Of a stretch of 64,000 bases of DNA, positions 43,301 to 55,497 are shown in pieces (within the stretch, counting starts at the first letter, position 1; every line of letters begins with the position of its first letter). The stretch spans positions 7,231,200 to 7,295,199 of the forward strand of contig NC_092689.1 in assembly GCF_964275005.1 (NCBI RefSeq). The letters run 5' to 3'. The position numbers were made by a program, and so were the translations under genes. The notes under the pieces are model-generated. The model saw only the letters and a list, made by a program, of their open reading frames with translations. It was not told the origin of the DNA and made no database searches. Source of the stretch: Diadema setosum (lineage: Eukaryota > Echinodermata > Echinoidea > Diadematoida > Diadematidae).

Positions 43301-45102
43301 GTCTAACATGTCTTCTATCATCTGTCGAAATTTCGAAGCAAAATGATCAAAGGAAAGATTAAAAAATAATGTTTTTCTGAGCCATGTTTTTTGGCGTTTG
43401 AACGAAGCAGAAACTGGTTCCAAAATTTTGATTGAGCGCCACAGATAGGTTCCGCCCGTAACAACGACCAGAGTGATCTCATTGGTCAGTTTGCTGCTTG
43501 CTGCTAACCGAAGCGTGAAGCTCGCACACTGCCCAGTCGACTGGTGCGTGCGGGCGGGGTGCGCTATGCTCAGCCGCTTCTCACATCCTGGTCACTGATT
43601 GGTTGGTGAGGAGACCGCCGACGCTGATGTGCTTGAATAAACTCTTCGGGGGTTGCTAGGGCTTACCTTCTATTGTCCAGAGGTGAAAACTGACTTGCGT
43701 GTCCCTTGATCGCGATTGCGTCGAAAGGAAGACTTTAAGGGCGCTTTTCTGGAAACAGTGATTTTCCAGACGTCTCGACATGCTCTCTTTTAAGCATTGA
43801 TATCTCCGCAGCCGATTATTTTTATAAAATGTGTTATATATCAATTTAAAGCAGAAAGATTACATAGCGGATTATATCATGCAATTTTCAAATAATCGAC
43901 CTCGTGCGACTTTAGGATCATTTTGTTGTAGCGGGTCACATATGCTCTTTTGTCATCACTAAAGATCACTGAACCGTGGGAGTCTGAGATCACGGATGAG
44001 GACATGGAGGAGTACGTGTGGGACATCAGTCCTTCCAAGCAGGCCATCATCAGCACATTGACAAGGATCAGAAATAAAGTGAGTTTAAAAGAGGCTTTAT
44101 ATGGGGGAGATGATCAATGATGCACAAAATTGGCCAGTAATGCCTACAAGAACCCGAGTTTCATGAGTGAGCTGTTGGAAAGCAAAATGTAGAATGTATA
44201 CTTTATGTACGAATACTTGAAGGCTAGAAATAGACAATTCTAGATCAAGCACCATGAGCTCCCTTCAAAGGTGGATACCATTACTGTATGAGAAGTCATC
44301 ATTGTTGTCATCGGCGGTGTCGCCGCCGCCGCCGTCATCATGATCATGATCATGATCATCATCGTCATCATCTTCATCGTCATCAACATTGTCATCATCA
44401 TCAATTTCATCATCAACATCAGCATCACATAATCATCGTCATCATCATCATCATCATCTTCATATTTTGAAAGCTCACATGTAGAATAGAATAACCCAAA
44501 TAGATTTCCCTTTTCCTTCCATTTTGGCAAGAACCTAGCATTTATATGAGGTAAAAGCCCATTCAGTCTACCTTGTCAGCGAGTTTTAGTTGCTCTGGGA
44601 AAGTGGCAAGAGGGTTTGTAGCATCCTGCAAGGAGGATAAGGGTAGACTATCCTCTGACATGTCTGTGACTCAAAACTGATATAGTGGGTGTTGCGAAAC
44701 TCGGATGCCATCAATTGTCTTGTGGTATAATGTGGAATGTCTCAGGCTATTACATTTCAGTGATACCATTGGGTCTTTGGAATGTCAAATAAGGTGCAAA
44801 TGGAGATGTAATGGTATTGACAAGTACACACTCGAATAGTTATGTTATTTTCAGCATCAATTTATCATCTTTTCAAATTCTCTCTTCTCTCGCTCTCTCT
44901 TTTTTTAATCCAATAGGATAACACTGTGGCTGAAGTGGACAAAGAAACAGAGCGTCAGATTTTGGACAGTGCGGATGTCCAGACTTACAAGGACTGTGTT
45001 TCAGACATTAGGAATGCTGGGGAGTCAGTGGAATCACTGGAGAGGTACAAGGATGCAGTGCTCAAACTGGTTCATGGAAAAGCGCCCTCTGGAGAGAGCT
45101 GA
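34338..45102 (+). CDS. MRPS35: Mitochondrial small-subunit ribosomal protein mS35 (MRPS35)
   Basis: mS35 is a metazoan-type protein of the mitochondrial 28S ribosomal subunit. Exons: 34338-34497, 39374-39444, 39999-40166, 40476-40536, 41309-41448, 42027-42136, 42603-42672, 43965-44078, 44917-45102. Borders are GT-AG and phases agree, giving 359 residues against 323 in human. The match is clear: [70 protein letters not shown], and [12 protein letters not shown]. The start [10 protein letters not shown] lies in a good context (AACATGGCGG) and gives a basic, Ser-rich mitochondrial presequence; an in-frame ATG at 34302 would add 12 residues. Intron 1 (4.9 kb) holds an antisense LINE. Exon 43965 starts only 24 bp after a TIR element. 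Confidence 0.93.
34595..37875 (-). mobile_element. 5'-truncated LINE with endonuclease and reverse transcriptase
   Basis: The minus-strand ORF 37776-35881 (631 codons) starts inside an APE-type endonuclease ([28 protein letters not shown]) and continues into a reverse transcriptase: [30 protein letters not shown] near residue 500, [11 protein letters not shown] near 555, and LADDVALL near 598. A second ORF, 35826-34753 (357 codons), in the same frame, holds the thumb and connection and a C-terminal zinc finger C-P-P-C...H...C near residue 275. They are separated by a stop at 35881-35883, with nearby text ([12 protein letters not shown]) in another frame, so small indels have hit this spot. 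A (GAA)n tail at 34595-34606 marks the 3' end. The 5' end is lost in the endonuclease. It lies antisense in MRPS35 intron 1. Clade not assigned. Confidence 0.85.
37876..39078. other. MRPS35 intron 1 remainder, nothing recognised
   Basis: AT-rich intronic DNA between the LINE and the TIR element. A patch at 38150-38240 has two inverted GCGCCGCA/TGCGGCGC words (a possible hairpin of about 70 bp span). No exon supported. Confidence 0.4.
39079..39308. repeat. Diverged TIR element of the TACTGT type (copy 4)
   Basis: The ends ACTGTATAGGCTGTTATTTT and AAATTTAACAGCTTATACAGTA are imperfectly inverted and the interior has TTTGCGAA/TTCGCAAA-like words. It is more worn than copies 1-3, so older. It ends 65 bp before MRPS35 exon 2. 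Confidence 0.65.
43176..43940. mobile_element. 765-bp TIR element with TGTGACCCGCTACAACAAAA ends
   Basis: The left end TGTGACCCGCTACAACAAAA (continuing GGTCCTAAAGTCGC) is matched inverted at the right (GCGACTTTAGGATC, TTTTGTTGTAGCGGGTCACA), a TIR of nearly 40 bp with few mismatches. TA flanks both sides (43174-43175 and 43941-43942) as a possible target duplication. No transposase is seen; it is a non-autonomous DNA transposon. It lies in the MRPS35 intron, ending 24 bp before exon 8. Confidence 0.8.
44290..44460. repeat. Imperfect (ATC/CAT)n microsatellite
   Basis: A long run of CAT/ATC triplets with a GCC patch, in the last MRPS35 intron. His- and Asp-rich ORFs through it are artefacts. 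Confidence 0.9.
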
Positions 45103-45535
45103 AATGCAATGGATTGTCAATTCTGAACTCTCCCTTGGCAGTGATTTCATTCTGCTTGCTGCTGCTGGGTATAGAAGGTTTATCATTGAATGACAGATGA
45201 ATATTCACGTGCCAGAATCTGTGTGCTTCTTCCCTTCATCAGCAACCAGAAAAGCAGTGAAAAATGGCCAGCTTTGGTATACAGTATTCCTTTGTTTGTT
45301 GCAAGTCAGCTTGAATGCAAAATATGACAAGTTTACTCACATGATATCCCTGGATCATGATATTTTTGCATTCACCCATACTGACTTGGACAAGGCTATA
45401 GAGAAAGAAAGAATAATATTGTAGTGATATTCATGTAATTTATTACATACAGAATGTATTATCAGTCATTTATCAGTCGACGGCATGCCAACTTCGCATA
45501 TTCCGCACAAACGCACAAACCCGCCCAAACCGATC

Positions 45536-45541
45536 AATAAA
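45536..45541 (+). other. Candidate MRPS35 poly(A) signal
   Basis: This is the first AATAAA after the MRPS35 stop, 434 bp downstream. No other signal was checked by transcript data. Confidence 0.35.
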
Positions 45542-48500
45542 TCGCCCAATGCCACAGTACAATGAAAACATTTCACACGATTCCGTTTCTCTCGTCTATA
45601 GCTTGCATTTTATGTAGTGAATGACTAACAAGCAGTGTTTCATACTTAATTTGCATGCAAATTCTAAGTTTCTGTCACTGTTTTGTGTGCCAAAGTCATA
45701 CATTTAAAGTAATATATCTAGCGGGAATTTGAAAGAAAAGCAATTATAGATTTGTCATAGAATTTAAATCAATGCAAAGCTTGGTATTTTCTCTACAACT
45801 TTGCTAACTTCGTCTACAAGTTAACATAAATTTATAAATGGTATATTCATTTGAAAAAATATTGTTTTCTCAATGTATGACTACGTTGGTGTCCCAGAAT
45901 AATGTGGCACACGGGGGGTTTCCACTATGGTACATAAAGAGTTAAAATCCTGCTGAATGAGTAAATGACCCAATTGACCTTTTTGAATTATGTAAACAGA
46001 TAAGATATAGATCAATCACTGGGTGTACTTTGCAGAGCTAAGGTTGAATTCAAAGTTCTGCAGCTGACTGTACAACCTTAGAATCTGACTGAAGTCTCTC
46101 ATGTCTCTCAAAGAAGAAATCATGGATAGGTGATGTTTGAGTAAGTTTGACAAACTCTCACTGAATGAGGTGTGAATAACTGACAAATTAGGGGCACGGT
46201 TTGAGTCTTGTTATAAACTGAGATAATTTTCTGGTTAGCAAGTTTTTATTTGATTTCTGTTACAGTTACCTAAATGGCGTACTCGGGGAAACTCTGTAGA
46301 GCATTGAACCGTAGAAAAATGGGCTACATTTCAGACCCATTTTCCGCTACACTATCACGCATGAAAGCGACCATAAGAGTGACAGAATGGCTGCGAAGTA
46401 TATCTTGCAAGTAAACACAAAATCTGCTGTACTGCGCACGTTCTTGTGATGTTGCAACAGTCAGCGTTCCACTTTCATCGTGGGGCTTGTAGCGGTAGTA
46501 CATCTCAAAACATCTCTAAATTTCAAATGGGTAAGTTCTCATTTGAATTTTCTATTACACCTGATGAAAAACGATGGTTAAGGCTAAAGTGATGAGTGAC
46601 AGATTTTTAAATCTTCACTGTCCACATTGTTAATTATTATCTTCTTAAGTCCATGCATTGTTGATATCGATGCAAACATACATGTGTCAGAAGAGGGTTT
46701 CTTTGTTTCATATAACTAGTTTACTCAGTGTATCAAATTGCCTCACATTCAGTTCAAAGATCTAGCCCCTAAAGTATGTTGACATGGATGTGTATGTGAC
46801 TTCACAAGCTCTTTGTGCCAAGCAGCGTATGGGTCCATGCCTCCAACTCAGTTTGTTGAACTCTGTCGAGTTGATTGCCCCTGTCGGTGAGATACCTTCA
46901 TGCGTCATTCTGTGATGTGTGCAAGGTGGATTTTGAACTGTTGGCAAATATATACAGTGTACAATGTTGGAGAGTATGACAATGGAACAATTGAATGTGA
47001 TTGATAATATTCCCGTTTAGTGCAGAAATATCATGGAATACACTCACAATTCCTCTACCAAAGTAAGGTTTTAATGTTCTATTACTCCTAATAGGTAGTA
47101 TCATGATGGATAAATGTACTACACGTACACTGTAAGTAGCATATTTTTTCTGTAAACACATGCATTGTAATAACTTCCATTGATGTTTAATCTTTGATAC
47201 CGGTGTCTGATTAATTGGCATCCCTGACTAATATGATTTGCCAAAGATCAAATATTTGTTTCCCCAGAGTCAACCAACAGTATAAAAGTTGACAGTTTTA
47301 TGTAGATTATTAAAACAAAAGAAGAAAACTGTTGACATCATCAGATCAGTTGTATTGTTGGCCTGCCTTGTTGGTGTCATGTGCTAGATTCCAGGAGATA
47401 CTCTTTATAGAGTTTGGGTGAGACTATCACCCCCCCCCCCCCCCCCCTTCTCCTGCTACTTGCAAGAGTCATTCTTATAGAGTGTTGTATGGCTTGTGAG
47501 GTGAGTCAAAACGTCATAATAACATGGTGACAGTTTACATACATTTGTATAAATGTCTAATACAGATTTTCTTGTGCAAAATAACATCTACAGAATGTCA
47601 GTTTTATCAAATGGCTGTTGGAGGATGCCAAAGTCCTCAAGGAGAAAATAAAACCACATTGTCAGAGAACTCTTTCTTCTGTGTGCAAAGTCTTCAAAAC
47701 ATGTAACACTTACGCTCTGAAACACTCTCTTGTCATCATCTACAAAAGACTCCCCCAAAATTGAAATGCCAACCTATGTTTGAATCAAAATTGCTGAATG
47801 CAGTACACTTGAAAGCACAGAAAGGTAGAATTGTCATAAATAAGTATGACCTAGGTTAAAGAAAGTCTCAAAATTGCAGGGATTTCACACAGTTTCACAA
47901 AACAGTTATTTTAGTAATCACAACCACATAAACAAAACAGACAAGGTTATGGTGTCATGTTGATCTGCGCACAATTGTGCGCTGCATTTCTTCTTTTTCT
48001 AATGTGGATGAAACCCGGATTAAGTGAATACAGCAATATTAGAAAAACACTTCATTGAAGTTTGAGGAAAAACGCACAATCAATAGTTAGGAATTTTAAA
48101 GTTTTGTGCAACCATCACAGGATGAGAAAACTACATTGTACTACAGTTTGTGATGTCATGTTTGTACAGCAATAAAGAAATTATAAAAAGAAATTCAACA
48201 AATTTCACTTTTATGAAAAGGACATATTCCCTAGACTTATAATGTTTATTGATATACATAAGGGGTAATGTTCCCTCTTCTTTCTGAAAAAGGTAAGTGC
48301 TCTTTCAGTATGCTAGAAAAGTAAAAAATGTTGAATTTTCTTTGTATTTTCTTTATACATGCACATGTATTGGGCTAATACATAACATCACAAAGTGCTG
48401 TACTGTTCTCATCCAGCAACGGCCATGCCAAAACTTTAAAAATTCATAACTTTTGAACAGATTGTCTGATTTTCCTCAAATTTTGCTGCTGTGTTCATAT

Positions 48501-49430
48501 GCTGTATTCCCTCAATTCACACATTTATTTGGGTTTCATTTTGCCTTAAATAACGGCAAAGAGAACAAAGCATAGCCATTGCAAGAGGCGACTGTAGATT
48601 TGGAAAGACCGAGTATGATCACTGTTCAGAGTTGAGCTGTAGATGCTAAATAATGGACCAACAACTTCAATTTTTTTTTTTTTTTATAACAGCTTTGATT
48701 ATGAGCTGATATGAATATTGTGACATGGTGGCGTCATCGTGTCATCCAGTTTGCACTGCACTGTATGTGTGATTCTGACCAATGTTCCCGGTTCATGACA
48801 TTTAAAAATGTATAATCCGTAATTTTGGGTTTTTTTTCAAAGCATGAAACTAATACCAATCTGTGGTCTGTTTTATACTGTGTAATCTAATCTTTACACA
48901 ATGGAATGGCATTTCACTTGATGTCTTTGATTTATGTGTGGGAATTTTGATGCACTTTGGAATAACTTTCCTGAAGAATTTGGGTTTCCACTAAAGGTTT
49001 GCATTTAGATATATGAAAAATGACATGATGAACATATAAATGACACAATTTTCTTTCACCTCATATCATGCAGAGCTGATGAAACAAAGCAGAATGAGTA
49101 CTTTGAACTCTACATGTGTCATAGCTGTATACAATTGTGAGCGTGACTTATCTACATGAGAACATACTGAGAATGGGTTATTCACCTTCACTGAATAATA
49201 CAATGATATTATACATGGACTACAAAGAACAAAGTTCAAACTAAAGCTTACTTATGACTCAGTGTAAGAATAAAACTGCACAGAGAATTAAATGCCCAGA
49301 ACAACAACCAGAAGACACAATATTCATGAAGTTAATAAGAACTTGGGATTCACTGCATGTGAATAAACCTTTCGTCATGGGGATGTCATAGAATATCTGC
49401 AAGAATTATAAGTACAATATAGTGTGCAAT
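45542..49430. other. Intergenic, no gene seen
   Basis: AT-rich DNA without a supportable exon. It contains a poly(C) run near 47431-47447 and a patch 48400-48560 of text (AATTCATAACTTTTGAACAG) that reads like dispersed repeat. The reading 46762-46947 on the minus strand has a protein-like look but matches no family I know. Confidence 0.4.
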
Positions 49431-49435
49431 TCAGC

Positions 49436-49511
<76 letters not shown>

Positions 49512-49523
49512 TTATCTATTTAT

Positions 49524-49600
<77 letters not shown>
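49436..49600. repeat. Compound microsatellite (TCTA)n-(TA)n-(TG)n
   Basis: About 20 TCTA units, then about 30 TA units, then a short TG run and T tract. ORFs across it (YLSIYLSI...) are repeats, not genes. Confidence 0.95.
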
Positions 49601-49601
<1 letters not shown>

Positions 49602-50271
49602 TTTTTTCTCGAATATGGAATCTCGTTTCCTGCTATGTGGGATGCAGGCAATCACACAGCGAAGGAATTTCGTACTAAGTAGTTCATCGTCCCGCGATAA
49701 TTGAACACACATTCATGTACGTCAATAGTAATTCGTCATGTTCTGTAATAATGCGCCTTTTCTACCTCTTAGCATGTAACCGCGGTTCCGTTTCTATCAT
49801 CTTTCTAGCGAGTCTCCTCCTGTGACCCTCTTTTCCATGTCCCTTGTTTTCACTCTCTTTCTCTCATTTTTCCCATGTCTCTCGGTCTAAATATCACCCA
49901 CGCCTTAGTATGTCTCTCTCAGTTTATAATATCTCTCACTCTGTATTACAAAATGTAGTTTCCCTTTTCGTAACGTACTAAGTAATGTTTTCTATAGCAG
50001 TACTGGCGCTGCAGTATCCAGGGTATTGTGTTATAAAGAACAAACGCTACAGAGTACAAGAAGTAGGCCTATGTACATGCATTTAGTGTATATAGGAAGA
50101 AAATACATGAAAACTTTCTGAAATACAGGAAAGATTTCGTATGGGAATGAATTAACAAGAGGGGAGCTTTTCTTAAATTTATTAGGACATTGATTCCAGA
50201 TATTTATGATTAAACATTATTAGACTTGCAAGTTTTCTGCCCATACTGAAAAGGGTTAACTAAATAATACA

Positions 50272-50611
50272 GTGTTTAAAATTATGTGGAGCAGCCCAGT
50301 CTACGTGGGTGATATCCTTGATGAAGTTAGTGTAAATATTGACTCTGAATCGCATCGCCATTCGTTCTTCCCAAGAACTGTAAGGAACTGGAATTCCCTG
50401 TCGTTAGAAATTGTTTCAGCGCCATCTGTGGGATCATTTCGATTGTTGATCACAGTTGCTAGTTTGTTTGTTTTTTCGTCAAATTTTCTATGTGCTTGTA
50501 AATATCTGTAAATAAATTGTATTATAATGTAAATAGCACCAGTCTGCAAGAATCTTCAGTGTATTGAAGGAGGCAGACTTAATCAGAAGAAGAAGAAGAA
50601 GAAGAAGAAGG
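50272..50611 (+). mobile_element. LINE 3' fragment (CR1/L2-like tail)
   Basis: The plus reading 50272-50511 contains HSFFPRTVRNWNSLSLEIV and SAPSVGSFR, the usual C-terminal signature of a CR1/L2-type reverse transcriptase polyprotein. It is followed by GTAAATATCTGTAAATAAATTG and a (GAA)n tail at 50583-50611. Everything upstream is missing. Confidence 0.7.
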
Positions 50612-53180
50612 AGCTGAAATAATCAATGTTTACTTTTGTATGCATTACCAAAATTGTATTTACGATCACTGTTGTCTAAAAGGTAACCAATGTAAATCAC
50701 AATCGTATGTTGTATGAGATATATATACGGATCTTATGTGGACGGACGCCGGGCCAGTAACAAGCCTTGCGACTTAGTTTCGTATTCGCTGAATCATAAT
50801 AGTAATTCGCTTGTGTTTTTTTATATCATTGACCAAAGAGCACGTGCAACCAAGCGGTCAAAAGTTAGCGGTGTTTTACCGGCCGGTAACTGGGAACGGT
50901 TTTTTTTTTTTCATGTACATGATATCACCATGAGTTGGCACTATTGGTGATGGAGTGACTGTTGACTAAGGACAACTCGTAAAATCAGAGGGCAAATATT
51001 AGCTGTGAAGATAGCACTCGATTTCAATATATCCGATAAGAGGAATACACTCAAGACGTGATGTACCAGCCCGTGCAGTTCACCATGCACTGGAAGAGAA
51101 TGATCGGTTCACACACAATCGTAAAACCGTTAATTTTAACCTCATAATAGCTTGATTATGGTTATATCAATATTGAATAGTCGCAGCTTTAATTATGATT
51201 GGCCTACTCCCCTCACAGTCCTTTAAAATTTTACCTTCACCTTGAGCAGCCTTTTGTATCTGATTTGCTGGATCATTTTCATAATTTGCATACTTATTTG
51301 GACACGAAAGCCAGAGTACACACAACATGCACAATGTTATCACTAATCACTCCGACCCATTATTACAGATAACCACAAATCCCTTTATATCCAGTCGTAC
51401 TTTTGTGGAAATAAAGAGAGATAGAACGGTAGGGGAACTCCTGTCAGTAGGTTGTTCGAGGGCTATTCCATTTCGACTTTATGATGAAAATTATGATCTC
51501 GATACGGCTATGTGTTGACTATAGATTTTTGTTTCTTCTAATTTCTTGGCGGATATTCAGATGCAAGCATAGTGGTAGTGAAAGATGAACCGAAAGTCCT
51601 CTATTATTATAGAAAACTCGGAAATTTAATATCATCTTTCAATGAATTCTCATAGCTATTGTTTTGGTCCTTATTGCACAGATATATATGTCATGTGAAT
51701 TAAGCGAAATGTTCATTTAAAAGAGTTGGAGACAGAAAGACAGGGGTGGGGTGAGAGAGAGGGGATCACAGCGACAGAAATTGGGGAATATAGTTCAATT
51801 TATTGTCAACAACCGTTCAGCGTCGAGTTCGCTCTTGATCTTTGGCCTTGGGCTGACAAAAGTTTGGAAAATTGCCGCCACTTCGTCACTGATCGTACGA
51901 TCAAACCTCGCTTGTTTGCATGGTGGACTTTAAAGAAAATGCAATAACTTTGTCAGCGGAATGCCACACAGATGTATTTATTTGATGATAATAACACCTT
52001 CATGATTTCATTGGGCTTTCGATACCATCAAGGAATCATGCTATACCTATTTATATGATAACTTATATGATATTCATACATGTATCCATATGTTATGACA
52101 AAACGATGTATAAATGGATACTCAGTTATAGTCGTAAAAAGTACATTACATCTGGTGTTATCTGTTACCACACTTTTCTAACTTTAGAAACAAAAATGTA
52201 TGCAATTAAATGGGAATAAACGTTACTTTATTGGTCCATCCCCCAGCGTTTTGACTGTCATTTTACCCCCGTTCCAGTGTCGCGAAAAATTACAGAATAA
52301 AAACTATATTGTGTGACAAACGTCAAAAGTGATTCTGCAGATGAAAGTGAAGTAGATAATTATTATCAACTCTACTGTGGGCAGAATCTGTCGGCCCCTC
52401 TAGTTAACCCCAACTTCTGAAGTTCCTAACTTTCAAATAATTCACCTATAATATAAAAGTGACTTCTATTTTCATATAATTTTGAACTCTACCTATTGAA
52501 TTCATGCATCAACAATGACAATGAGCACTACAGAAATTTGGAAACAGGTGTACTTTCCACCTTTTCACCCCTCAGCGGGTGATTTAAGAGTTACCAACAT
52601 TTCTAGCGACACCTAAATCCTGAAACACCCCCTAGGTGCCATTGAAGTTTGATCGTCCATTTGAATAATATAGTCTCCAACATTAAAGTACAATTACACA
52701 CCATGATTAAGTTGTTTTGAATAAGAATCGTAAAATTAAACGAACGTTGAAGGTAGTACAGAAGTATCATCGAAATCAGACATAAAATTGGAGATATGGA
52801 AATTTCGATTGTGCAAATTAACAGAAGCAATCGATGAATCATCAAAATGTATCACAATATTATCACAAACATTACGATTTAGGGTGGCAATTCAATAACT
52901 ACAGCATTTTCTCTTAAGTGCCACCATTCTTAGTTTATTGCAATGCAATGTATACATCACAAAGTGGTGCGAAGGACAGAAGAATCTCTCCTGTTCATTT
53001 CATGTCAGAGAACGTAATTTTGATTTGTTCTGATAAACCATGATCACTAACCTTCATCTTGACATACATGTATTTTAAGAACATGTAAAAACTTATATTT
53101 CATCAAGCCTTTAATAATCTTTTTGTTATACTTTAGTCTTCTTATTTAAGCCAATATAAACATGGTACGGAATTGCACTT
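50612..53180. other. Intergenic, nothing recognised
   Basis: AT-rich DNA with short unassigned ORFs only (the longest is about 80 codons). No repeat structure that I can support. Confidence 0.4.
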
Positions 53181-53401
53181 TAAAGGGTGCGTACAGTCCT
53201 GGTCGAGGTGAGGATTTAGCTTTTGACGTTTTGCGAGATATTCAGAAACCACTCTGTGAGATGTCAGAGAGCATGCAATTCTAAGGGGTATCAAAAGTTT
53301 ATTTGATAAAAATCGGTTTTGAAATGGCTGAGATATCCCAAAACAAGATGAAACAAAGAGATCCTAATAAAAGGCGTGGCCTGTAGTCTTTTATTATTAT
53401 C

Positions 53402-53434
<33 letters not shown>

Positions 53435-53590
53435 TGATATCTCAGCCATTTGAAAACCAATTTTCATCAAATAAACGTTGAATCCTTCCTACATGCTCTT
53501 TCATATTTCATAGGAGGTTTCTCATTATCTCACTTAAGAATGTTCAAAACATGAATCCCCACCTTAACCAGTACTGTACAGCCCCTTTAA
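53181..53590. repeat. MITE with TAAAGGG terminal inverted repeats (copy 2)
   Basis: The left end TAAAGGGTGCGTACAGTCCTGG and the right end CCAGTACTGTACAGCCCCTTTA are inverted. Inside, AATGGCTGAGATATCCCAAAA and TTTTTGATATCTCAGCCATT form a second inverted pair around a poly(T) tract. It shares ends and inner words with 12278-12605. Confidence 0.75.
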
Positions 53591-54901
53591 TGGCTTGTCC
53601 TGTAAGCTCGGCACATGTCCGCTCGATGAACCCAAGTCCGCAAACAGTCATACTCGGTCAGAAGACGCTTTATGACTCCTTCTGTCCTGTATGAAAAATC
53701 GCACGATGAATGTCCATCATACATTGATAATGGAAGGAGCTTTGATCAGCAATCTTTGGGCGAGAAAAAGCAAAATGAAGTAGAACCAGAAAATCTTGAC
53801 AGAACGTGATCAAACTTACAAGAATATTACGGAATATCTAAGAATCTTTGTTTATATGGCAGAGATTAATGAAGATAACAAAGATAATGATAACATCAGA
53901 CAGAAGTGGCACCAGAGGTTGCGCTGAAGGCCTTTTTTGTCTTTTGTTTTTTTGCTTGTTAGTTCATGAAACCCGGAAGTGCCCCCCCCCCCCCCCCCAC
54001 ACACACACACTTTTGAAAACGCTCCGCCGGCCCTGATGTTGTACTATTTAAGGGCATTTTATCAAGATTTGTTGTCATCGATAAGTCGTGATATCATCAT
54101 TGATTTATCTACATTTGAAATACTGTATATACTATCCACATTATTTATTCTATATGAATTATATACAGCATTGTGCAGTGTACTGAACATGCTTTTACAG
54201 ACCCACATTATCACAGCACAACGCACACCTCACAGCACTGCGCACCTTCAGCACTACTGTTCATTAAGTATAGTGAATGGCGATATCTGGGGCCGTCTTC
54301 AAGCTCTGCTTTATATGAAGATGGTCCCCTGCTTGTCTAATTTCATGTAATATTGTATAATACATGTATATTCTATAAACTCAATTTGAACTGTTCAATT
54401 TGCATTCAATTTGACATTGATGTATATTTTTCACCCCATAAGTTTTCTTTATACAATATCGTACCCCATGTGTGTTAATGTGTTGGAACAATATTCTTTT
54501 GTCCTATATGACACATTTTCAAATTATTGTTTTATACATTATTGTATTGAAAACGGAATGTAGAAATAAACCGAACCGAAGTGAACTCTTCTTATGCAAA
54601 TAAGATGAGACGATAATGTTTTTACCTCATAGGAACCCCCCACTAAATCCCCCTTTTCATATGAAATACTGATCAATTAGCGGTATAGCCCTTAGCTCTT
54701 TCAGTGTATGGAATGTTGAGCAATGCTTGCTTTTAAACGGATCTTGAGTGCTTTTGGATAGAGGGTTGCTTGGTGTGCGATTTTACATGGAGGATGTCAG
54801 TTTGAATTCGAACAGAGTAAATCCCCAGTAAAGCAGGCGAACAGACTAGCAAATGCATTATCAAGAAGGATAGGTAAATAGATAGATAGGTAGATAGATA
54901 G
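53591..54901. other. Intergenic with simple repeats
   Basis: Contains a poly(C)-(AC)n run at about 53982-54010 and ends in a degenerate (GATA)n tract at about 54870-54901, where the Gypsy element inserted. The text near 54540-54590 (GGAATGTAGAAATAAACCGAACCGAA) looks like the 3' end of a LINE, but no coding remains to prove it. Confidence 0.4.
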
Positions 54902-55229
54902 TGTAACGACAGCCCACACCACGCGGCACTTCCCCGTACTTCACCAGTCAGAACATGCACAGCCACGCCGTCCACAAGCATTCATGGGACTGACACACAA
55001 ATATTCTTGAATTCAGATCAATTTAACGTCAATATCTCAATTCTTTATTGATCAACAGTCTCACATGTCACCAAATAATCAAATAATCACAATCGACTTG
55101 TCATACAAACCAGATTCACGTAGATTTATCTCGATTATCACAGCTCAATCTCTGCCTCGATTGCCTGTCCTAGTTTGTCACCAAGCCGCTCTCCTAACGT
55201 AGGTGGCAGCAAACTACCAACCCGTTACA
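54902..55229 (-). repeat. 3' LTR of the Gypsy element
   Basis: 328 bp, starting TGTAACGACAG and ending CCCGTTACA on the plus strand. It reads the same as the LTR at 63110-63437. The purine tract lies just above it at about 55232-55245. Confidence 0.92.
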
Positions 55230-55497
55230 CTACCCCCCTCTTAAGAACAAACTCGTCCTCGAGTGCACTATTCCAAAAAACAAAACAAAACAACAACAAC
55301 GACTGATGTCCCTTCTTATTGTTTCAGTACGCCTTCTTTACCGACAACCTCTGGTTATTTTCTTCTTTAACCTTAACTTCAACTTTGAACAAACAACTTG
55401 TATTTAATACAACACATACTTCCGCAACTGTTGTTTAACTAAAGTAACACAAACAACTCTGGAAACGTTAATCAAATCTTCGCGGTAGCTCAAATCA

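Noticed and set aside
44240-44530. Asp/Met-rich and His-rich ORFs
   Set aside because: Translation of the CAT/ATC microsatellite in a MRPS35 intron.
46762-46947. Minus-strand 61-codon reading with protein-like composition
   Set aside because: No family recognised, no splice partners found, and no neighbours that would support it.
49422-49712. YLSIYLSI / YIYIYI ORFs on both strands
   Set aside because: Direct translation of TCTA and TA microsatellites.
51327-51518. 63-codon plus-strand ORF faintly like a reverse-transcriptase fragment
   Set aside because: The likeness rests on a few residues only and nothing else of an element is nearby.
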